From assembly GCA_006384855.1 (NCBI GenBank), contig VCJN01001862.1, positions 118,501 to 182,500 on the forward strand: 64,000 bases of DNA, given 5' to 3'. Below the pieces are notes generated by a model. That model did not search any database. It worked only from the letters and a program-made list of their open reading frames with translations, and was not told the origin of the DNA. Both the position numbers and the translations under genes were made by a program. The DNA comes from Tetraselmis striata (lineage: Eukaryota > Chlorophyta > Chlorodendrophyceae > Chlorodendrales > Chlorodendraceae). Positions within the stretch are counted from its first letter, which is position 1. The number at the start of each line of letters is the position of its first letter. Below are positions 57,018-64,000 of the stretch, one piece after another.

Positions 57018-60000
57018 TCTCGGCCCCTCGCACCGAGCCCCCACCCCACTGACAGCTGTGCCTTCCATGGACCCCTCGCGCCGGGTCCCCTCTCTTCCCC
57101 TAATCTGGCGCACTCCAAAAGACAATGCCCCCTGGCCCGATTCCGGACATGTGCCGCCTCATGTTCCCTCCCCTTATAATTTTGGGTGCCCTCTGGGCAG
57201 TAAGCAGCAGGTGCGTGCTGACGTCTGTAGGGAGCCGTCTGATGGCACTTTTTGATTGTTTAGTTGGTACCGATTCCGGTGTAATACAGGGAGTGTGTCC
57301 ACATTTGAACAGGAAAGGACGGATACTTTCTCATCATTGGCGAACTGCTTCGCACCCCGTCGGCACACGTATGTATATACGTGAATGAACTTGAATGAAT
57401 GACGCGCGTGTTTGTATTCCAATACCCGGGTGCACCTACCGTAAAAGTATGAATGAAATGCGGATGTTTTCGACCAGCTCTCCCCCCCCCCCCCCTCCGT
57501 GAAGAGGGAAAGACGATTAAAACAGAGAAATGATTCAGAATACAGCACGAATACAGCCAGAAAAATCGCACAAGTTGTAAAACAATTCAAATATTTTGGT
57601 TCCGCGATCCGCGTAATTGAGTAAAGTACTGAGCCATATCCCGTATGGCGACCGTAATTAGCGTGTAAATGAGGACACATGTGCTGCCGGATGACACAGA
57701 CGTGCTCCAGGGCTGTAAATCGCCCGTACCTTTACGGTGGACGTGAAAGCCTTTGAATCCTTGCGTATCACGGCCACGTGGGTTGAAATACTGTGCTCGT
57801 GCAAACTGTTGAAGGTGGATGTCCTCCTCCCTGACAGAGCCAGAGCGAGCATGACGAAACTGGTTTTAATTCCACGGTATGCAACAATCGAGGCGGCATC
57901 CGCTTAAGCGCACATGCGGATACGTACTCGTAGTAACCTCAGATACACCTAGCGCGCTTCCTAGTAGCATATAGCCATGTATAGACCTCGGAACTGTCAC
58001 ACGACATCCCGCCCCTCATCCCCCCAAGAGACATGATTTCTCGGTTTGGACTTTTAGTAGTAGCAGGCATCAAACTAGTGACCTCTGGCGGGCCCTGGAT
58101 CGAGAACGCGAGCTCCGAAACCAATGTAACAGTCGAGGCGACACCCCATGCGCGATGATCTCGGACATGACAAACGTTTTGCATCGATGGTTCACCCGCT
58201 CACACTATCCCCACTACGCCGGTAAGGATATCTCTGGATCACCGCCGAGGTTCCGGATAATCAAAGGATGGCAACCTGTATGTTTGGCAAGGCATCGCAT
58301 TGCGCCGAGAGTTGAAATAAATGCAGCAGCACAGAAATGGGCGTAGTAGACACATAATATTGTCCTACGGATAGCAAGCCAGCCTCTCATCAGCACTTCC
58401 TGGATCTCCATGAGTCCGATGATGCATATCAAGTTCACTTTGAAACATCGTGAAGCGTGCACACAACTACCATGTGCAAACAAGTACAACTACCAGTACG
58501 GCAGGCGCGGATGCGGTACTAAGAACACTGCAAATAAGTATAAATACCCTGCCCAGCTGCTTGCTTATCGATCAGGGACAGCAGAGGTTTAATGTAGACG
58601 GAAATACACCCTTCCACATAAGTCCAGGTTTCGGGGTTCAATCGACATTCACATGCGTGGCTGCACCGAGGCCGTGCACGCGTGCATGCATGTTGCTAAG
58701 GGTAGTGCGGCTTGGGAGACTGAAGTGCTGTGATGGCGCGCTAGACCCGATATTGCGGGCCACGTGGTGACCGTTCCCGTCAGTACTCTGACATAGACAA
58801 AAACGCTAAACCAAATAGAGCGAGTCTGTGGCGCTATCGCTTCAAAAGCACATCATATTGCGCGCCATCCATGCGCATATATAGGCATGGGACACAATTG
58901 CCCCCATACTCATACCGCATCACCTTGGTATGATAACTTTCTACCATGCGTGTAGGGCATAGAAACTAGACGATTATATATTCAGGGTACGGGACAAAGC
59001 CCCATGCACGGATTCCGCTAGCTCATGAGCAAAATCACAGGAAACAGTCTTGCTGTGATCGTCGAACAGCAGGCGCGCATGAGAGGGTTCTCGCGGCTTC
59101 CTTGGTAAAGGGCGAAGCTTTCCTATAGCAGTGCGTGACCACATCCTCGGCGCACGTCACCGCGAGCCGAGTGGCACTGGAATGGCGTGCAGCGTAATGC
59201 ATCGATGCCGGTGGAAATATTGATGTGAAAATGGGGGATGGGGCGTGGCGGGCGTGCGCATCGCTCAAGGGGGACGTGTGCCGAGTATGAGTGGTCTGTG
59301 TGAGAGTGCGCGCCCGTTACACTGTCACGCCACCGGGTCCTGGGTGTTGCGACGCACGTGCCGTAGTTCAAGTTTCACGCACATGATGGGGCCACATGCT
59401 GCGAGGAACTTTACGTTTCGGCCTTTTTTCAGTACTTTTTTTTTTCATTACGTTTGTAGCCCGAAACGTGCCTTTAACAAGCTCGGACGCCCGCAAAAGG
59501 AAACTTCCGTAGGGATGGTGTCTCGCGTAAAATTCCATGGGATCTATTCTAGAATATTCTGAGCAATCCCGGCAACGCTGTGACTATTATCCGCGTGTCT
59601 CGTCAGGGTGCTCGACGAAGTTAGCACTGCAGTTGCCATGGTATCAACACACACCGTAAAGTGGCCCACGCATGCATGGCCCCGCCGCGCCCAGCAACCT
59701 CCTAGCCCCATTGCTCACATGTTTCCTCACCCATCTGTGGCCATCCGACCATGCCATGTCCTATGTGTGCGAGGTGGCACGTGCGGGGCACCAACCCCAC
59801 TGTTGCGGTGGTACTTAAAACGTCCCATGTGGTGCTATTCCGCCAGGGCCACTCGTGTGGCGCAGTTGTTAGCAGGGTCGTATGTTTGATTACACCCTAT
59901 GATGATAAAGGCTGATCAATTGATCTTAAATTTGAAATATGCTAGGGTTTCATGTCACAAACCTTATATTCAGCTGCCCATCTATCCGTAAACTCACATT

Positions 60001-60670
60001 TGGCGAAAACTGGGCATGGGACTTATGTGGAAAGGTGTATCGCTATGTCGAACGTCGTTCTTGTTATTATATAGGTAGTTGCATGCATGCCCAATTTGAA
60101 GCTGTTAATACGGGTTATCATAGGTGTGCCGGCACCCACAGACACTGCACTCCGAAATACAGAGTCAAGGAGAGCCGCTTCATCAACCTCGAAAGCACAT
60201 GGGCAGTACCCCGGCAGCGCTGCTGTCATGCACCCACAGTTCGTGGGTCTCTGGAGCACAATACATATATGCTTTACCACTATCATAACAATACACTTTC
60301 CCTTGTTGGCGAAGCATCAAACAAGGTCGCATGGGTCAAAGGAGTCCCTGCCAGCCGGCCATCATCGGTCCAGACTGCCTGACCTGCGGCATCATTTGGC
60401 GCTGTTGCATTGTGCTCAACAGAGAAAGCCACGCACTTTGGAATGACGCCTGCGCACGTGGCAATGATGCAAGGGGGGTGGCACCCATCTGGCCACATGC
60501 TAAGTCACACCCCCTTGTTCCTCCACGTGCCATGCATGCCTTCCTCCTCACCACTTTTTCATCCATTTCTTTTCACGTCTACGGCGTTGCTTGTTTCTCT
60601 TGAGGCATTCACCAGGTACTTGGCTGTTGCCAACATTTGACATGCGAAACTGCTTGAAGTAGGTCCATGT

Positions 60671-60675
60671 TACAT
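60671..60675 (-). terminator. candidate TGTAA polyadenylation signal of the fibrillin gene
   Basis: On the minus strand TGTAA lies about 27 bases after the stop codon. A poly(C) tract of about 19 bases (transcript sense) sits between the stop and the signal. Confidence 0.4.
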
Positions 60676-60701
60676 CGTGGAGGGGGGGGGGGGGGGGGGT
60701 C

Positions 60702-62777
60702 CTAGGGCTCGGGGGTCGGCAGCTGGGGCTCGTCGCTGAGCCGCTTCCACATCGCGAGCCCGCCGCCGCGGCCGCGCGCCACGCAGCACTCCGCGTCCGC
60801 CAGGAAGAACTTGAAGAAGGGGTTGGCGCCGCGGCGGCCCTCCTTGGCGGCGCCGATGTTGCCGCGCCCGCCGGACGCCGCCTGCTCCGCCTGCTTGGCG
60901 GACGCCCATGCGTCATCGCCGATCTTGAAGCTCAGCGGCTGGAACAGCCCCGTCTCCAGCGTCACCCGCTCAAACACAAACTCCAGCATCTGCGGGCGGG
61001 CGTTGGCACGCGTCAGATGGTAATGACATCCGCCAATAATAAATCGACATACTAGCTAGGGGAGTCTGCATTTTATTTCACGCTAGAACTACCAGTAAAT
61101 AGTCGCTACCGCGTGTACGCGCGTATTATAATATGCATAATTTATAATGCGCATTTGCGTATAATATGTATATACGCGTGTTACAATATGCATGATGTAT
61201 TAACACCTGAATATATAAATGAGACGAGAGTCGATAGACCGGTATCAGTACACGCATCAACGCAGGTCTGGAGCGTTACGGCGGCTGCTACGGTGTGGGT
61301 AGTACCCCTCGTAGTCGCGTAGTTCCCGTAGTAAATCGCGATACCCATCGTCGCGGATATAATGTAACGGGTGAGAACAATATTTTACGGAGCACACGTA
61401 CTGTAAGATCGTTTCACTGACGCATTATCGGTCTATCTACGTACGATATCGCGCAAAGACTGTAGTCATGGATTTATTTGCTTGGGAATACTGTACGAGT
61501 ACACGGATGTAGTCGGCTGAACATCTACGCGCGTCGGTAACTGGATCGCTGCCTAAACGGCCGGCGTAGAGACCCTGCAAGGGTTTCACTGTTGCCAGCC
61601 CTGTCCCGGGGGCGAAAACAAAATCTACGCGCGAGCCGACGTCGATGTATCACGACCACAAGAGCTCTATATCATTGATGTGACAGGTGACAGCTGATGA
61701 TAAAGCTGATGAAATACAGAGCCCGCGATATGTACTTCTAGGTTGAGCAGATTGCACAGCGGCAACGAGATGAAAATGGCAATACTACCAGTAGGTGTCA
61801 ATCGCAAGGATGCAGGGCTGGGCCACGTGGATTCCAGGCACAATAAGGTCACCGTCAGATCACCGCACGTCAGTGTCGAGTGGTGGTACTGCTAAACATC
61901 GGCGTAGCAAATGCACCGGCCCCCCGGCGATCATGAAAATGGTTGAATGGCGGATAGGGGGAGTATGCCATAAGTGAGAGACAGTACTACTTGATGTGCC
62001 ATCGCTCGATCCAGATCATGACACAGCTTGCGTGTCATCGCCTGATCGGTTGGCTGTTGCATAGGGATCAAGACCAACAGCCATAGAGGATTCCATAGCA
62101 GAAATGATCAATTCGCGCATTACTTGTGGTGTGTGTAGCGATAATGGCACACTCCCCTGCATTGTGAGGAGCACAGCTGCGCCGCACCTTGATGTCGTCG
62201 TAGAAGACAAAGCCGCCATCGAAGTAGAGGGAGAGCGGGCCCAGGTACACGCGGTTCCGCAGCCGCCGCGCCTCCGCGTCAAAGGTCTGCACCGCCTTGA
62301 GCGGGAAGTAGGCGCCGACGCCGCCCGCGTTGCCGGTCGTGAAGCGCAGCCGCCACTGCCCGTTGAGGCCGGCCAGGGTGACGCCCTCCCCGCGCGCGCG
62401 CTCCAGCGCCGCCATCGCCTTGGTGACCTCCGAGGCGTCCTCCGCGGACGCGTCCGCCGCGCGGTGCAGCACCGCCAGCGGGTCAAAGGCCGCCGGGTCC
62501 TCCGCCAGCGCCTTGGCCATGACGAGGTCGATGTCCGCGTAGCCCAGGATGCCGGGGTCGTCGTACCGCCACGCGCAGGACAGCTCTCCATCGGAGCGCT
62601 GCAAAGCAGTCACATGAGAGGCACGAAGGGGGGGGGGAGGTCAATGGGCGGCTGCGGCGCCGGGTTGCACCACAGGGCATATTACGATTGGTCTCCTTAG
62701 CGGCATCTCAGAGGAGCTGTGCATCCAAGTGGCAGCTAACTCTCTCAGCAGACATCATGTTGAAAGAACGCCCCCCC

Positions 62778-62808
<31 letters not shown>

Positions 62809-63373
62809 AACCACCACACACAGACACACACATATGCATGCTTAACATAGGTAGAGACATCAAAGGAAGGCTTTCTGGCAGAGCTGGAATGTTTGATGCC
62901 AGCAAAGGACATCCCACACCTTGCTCGATTATTTAGGTTGAGTTACACCCCTCGACCACACAGACACACACAGATACAAATGTCGACGTGTCACAATGAT
63001 CATCACAACCAGGATGGGGACGCGCACATACTTGTGAATACTTGAGGTCGCTATAGGACATCGCCACGCCTTGCTCGAGCCTTCAGGCCCCCTCTCTCTC
63101 TCTCTCTCCCTCTCGAGCATACACCAACACACACCCCCACACGGAAGCATGCATAGACACAACACACGCTCTTGTTATTCGTGGGTGTCGCTGCGATGCG
63201 AGGGCGGCGGAGGGCACCTGGAGCAGCAGCACGCCGCCGCGCTGCACCAGCAGGTTGGAGTCCTTGGGCGTCAGGCTCCCCCAGTTGGACAGGATGTTCA
63301 CCATGTTGCGCCCGCGCAGCGTAGCCAGCTCAAAGGGGCGCTGGTAGCCTTTGCCGACCACGTCAAACGCTCT
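60702..63373 (-). CDS. plastid-lipid-associated (PAP/fibrillin) protein, 3 exons, N-terminus not found
   Basis: Exons in transcript order: 63218-63373, 62188-62598, 60702-60989, all phase 0, giving 284 residues without a start codon. The middle exon has the PAP/fibrillin core: a helical part ending VTKAMAALERARGEG, then LAGLNGQWRLRFTTGN (the family's L.G.W.L.YTT), VGAYFPLKAVQTFD, LRNRVYLGPLSLYFDGGFVF. The last exon continues EFVFERVTLETGLFQPLSF and ends in a Gly/Ala-rich tail with FFKFFLADAECCVARG. Fibrillins bind lipids in plastoglobules and thylakoids. The first exon seen (ATLRGRNMVNILSNWGSL) follows a good acceptor, so at least one 5' exon with the transit peptide is missing or lies beyond the window. 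Subfamily cannot be fixed. A SINE-like element interrupts the intron 60990-62187. Confidence 0.78.
61534..61622 (+). mobile_element. short SINE-like element, copy C (89 bp, 5'-truncated) with 11-bp target duplication
   Basis: Flanked by ATCTACGCGCG at 61523-61533 and 61623-61633. It starts TCGGTAACTGGATCGCTGCC and ends CCCGGGGGCGAAAACAAA, the same 3' end as copy A, but lacks copy A's first 30 or so bases. It lies in a fibrillin intron. Confidence 0.85.
62771..62835 (+). repeat. poly(C) tract and (CA)n microsatellite in a fibrillin intron
   Basis: About 23 C residues followed by ACACACACACACAC and imperfect CACACA repeats, in the intron between 62599 and 63217. Confidence 0.9.
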
Positions 63374-64000
63374 CTGCGTGCGCGGGAAGAGAAGGCGGGG
63401 AGGCGCCACGCACGAGATTAAATATGACTGTTGTTTCCCATATGTTGAAGCACAAGTGGTGATTTGATAAAAAATAATCTAACACACATGTTTTCGCCTT
63501 TGTTGCCAGTCTGAAAAATATACATGCCAATTTCAGTAATATAATATGAAATTTTGTTGGATTCGCTTGAGAAAATTAAAAATGAAGCCCCTTTTGATGC
63601 CACTATGAACGCCTCTTTTGAAAATAAACTACAAGTAGTAACAACTGGGTTTCCGATGCAATCGCGTACGGGTATCGCCGCCTTACATTAAGGCACCCCG
63701 TCGCAAGGGCGGGACGGAACATTCCTGCGAATGAGAGTCTGCCCAGCCTGTCAGGGCTGATACGCGGACAACATCATAATCGAGCCATAGCAACCGTTCC
63801 TATATATAGCCTGCATGCAGCACCGGATATGGGGCTTCAAGTACGGTTTCTTGCAGGTAGGCCGGCACCCGCAGCGGCCCTGCGCTGTGGCATTAGTACC
63901 TAGCACCACAGCCACGGCTGTGTGAAACAACGGAGGCACATGCAGGCTGAGCAAGTGCCCGTCCGTTTATTCCGCGAGCCACTGCAGCAGCACACCTGCG
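63374..64000. other. right-edge region without a supported gene
   Basis: AT-rich sequence up to about 63650 and then more GC-rich sequence. It may contain the fibrillin 5' exon or upstream intron. I see no start codon in a transit-peptide-like context. Confidence 0.4.

Larger units (their letters stand above)
56905..60701. other. intergenic region without a supported gene
   Basis: PEPC 3' flank followed by about 3.6 kb of mixed composition. It holds a poly(C) tract at about 57482-57495. Nothing in the open frames here resembles a known domain, and no exon chain emerged on either strand. Confidence 0.5.

Noticed and set aside
59845-59895. tRNA-like sequence GTGTGGCGCAGTTGTTAGCA
   Set aside because: It has a partial A-box resemblance and a weak B box but no cloverleaf I could fold; kept out for lack of support.
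63950-64000. Last exon of another minus-strand gene at the right edge
   Set aside because: A short acceptor-like CGCAG followed by a few codons and TAA is present, but fifty bases are too little to support a gene.

Overview
The window looks like nuclear DNA of a green alga (Chlorophyta), probably one that builds flagella. Coding exons are GC-rich and introns are many and short. The gene set is plant/algal: a plant-type phosphoenolpyruvate carboxylase ending in QNTG, a plant-type zincless Fpg DNA glycosylase, a plastid-lipid-associated (fibrillin) protein, a Tat-targeted thylakoid-lumen protein, a mitochondrial ribosomal protein L1, and a DUF4795 coiled-coil protein of the kind found in cilia. 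Several stop codons are followed within 30-160 bases by TGTAA, the polyadenylation signal known from chlorophycean algae. I cannot name the species.

Layout. 1-560: 5' end of a TPMT-family methyltransferase (minus), cut by the left edge. 4.1-16.1 kb: an 18-exon DUF3754 (TMEM143-like) membrane protein gene (minus) with two inverted tRNA-derived SINEs in one intron. 18.0-24.7 kb: the 11-exon DUF4795 gene (plus). 26.3-30.4 kb: a degenerate DIRS/PAT-like retroelement with split direct repeats, a short SINE-like insertion and a MITE-like element. 31.8-32.5 kb: a single-exon secreted protein of a family I otherwise associate with bacteria. 33.8-35.7 kb: Fpg glycosylase (minus). 37.5-38.1 kb: second copy of a repeat first seen at 3.2-3.6 kb. 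38.2-45.0 kb: wreckage of DIRS-type retroelements with inverted repeats of almost 500 bp. 45.6-56.9 kb: gene-dense block with uL1m (plus), the lumen protein (minus) and PEPC (plus, 19 exons). 60.7-63.4 kb: fibrillin gene (minus), probably lacking its 5' exon here.

There is no operon-like organisation; the genes serve separate organelles: PEPC for anaplerotic carbon entry, uL1m for mitochondrial translation, fibrillin and the lumen protein for the plastid, Fpg for base-excision repair, and DUF4795 probably for the axoneme. All splice joins I propose for the five multi-exon genes keep frame, which is the main support for the models. No computation or database search was run; family names come from recognising motifs by eye.

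The most interesting content is mobile: two small SINE-like families with target-site duplications whose 3' ends share the motif CCCGGGG(G)CGAA, suggesting the same LINE machinery; a DIRS element whose terminal repeats fit the A1-ORF-B1-A2-B2 layout; and about thirty poly(G)/poly(C) tracts of 14-28 bp concentrated in introns.
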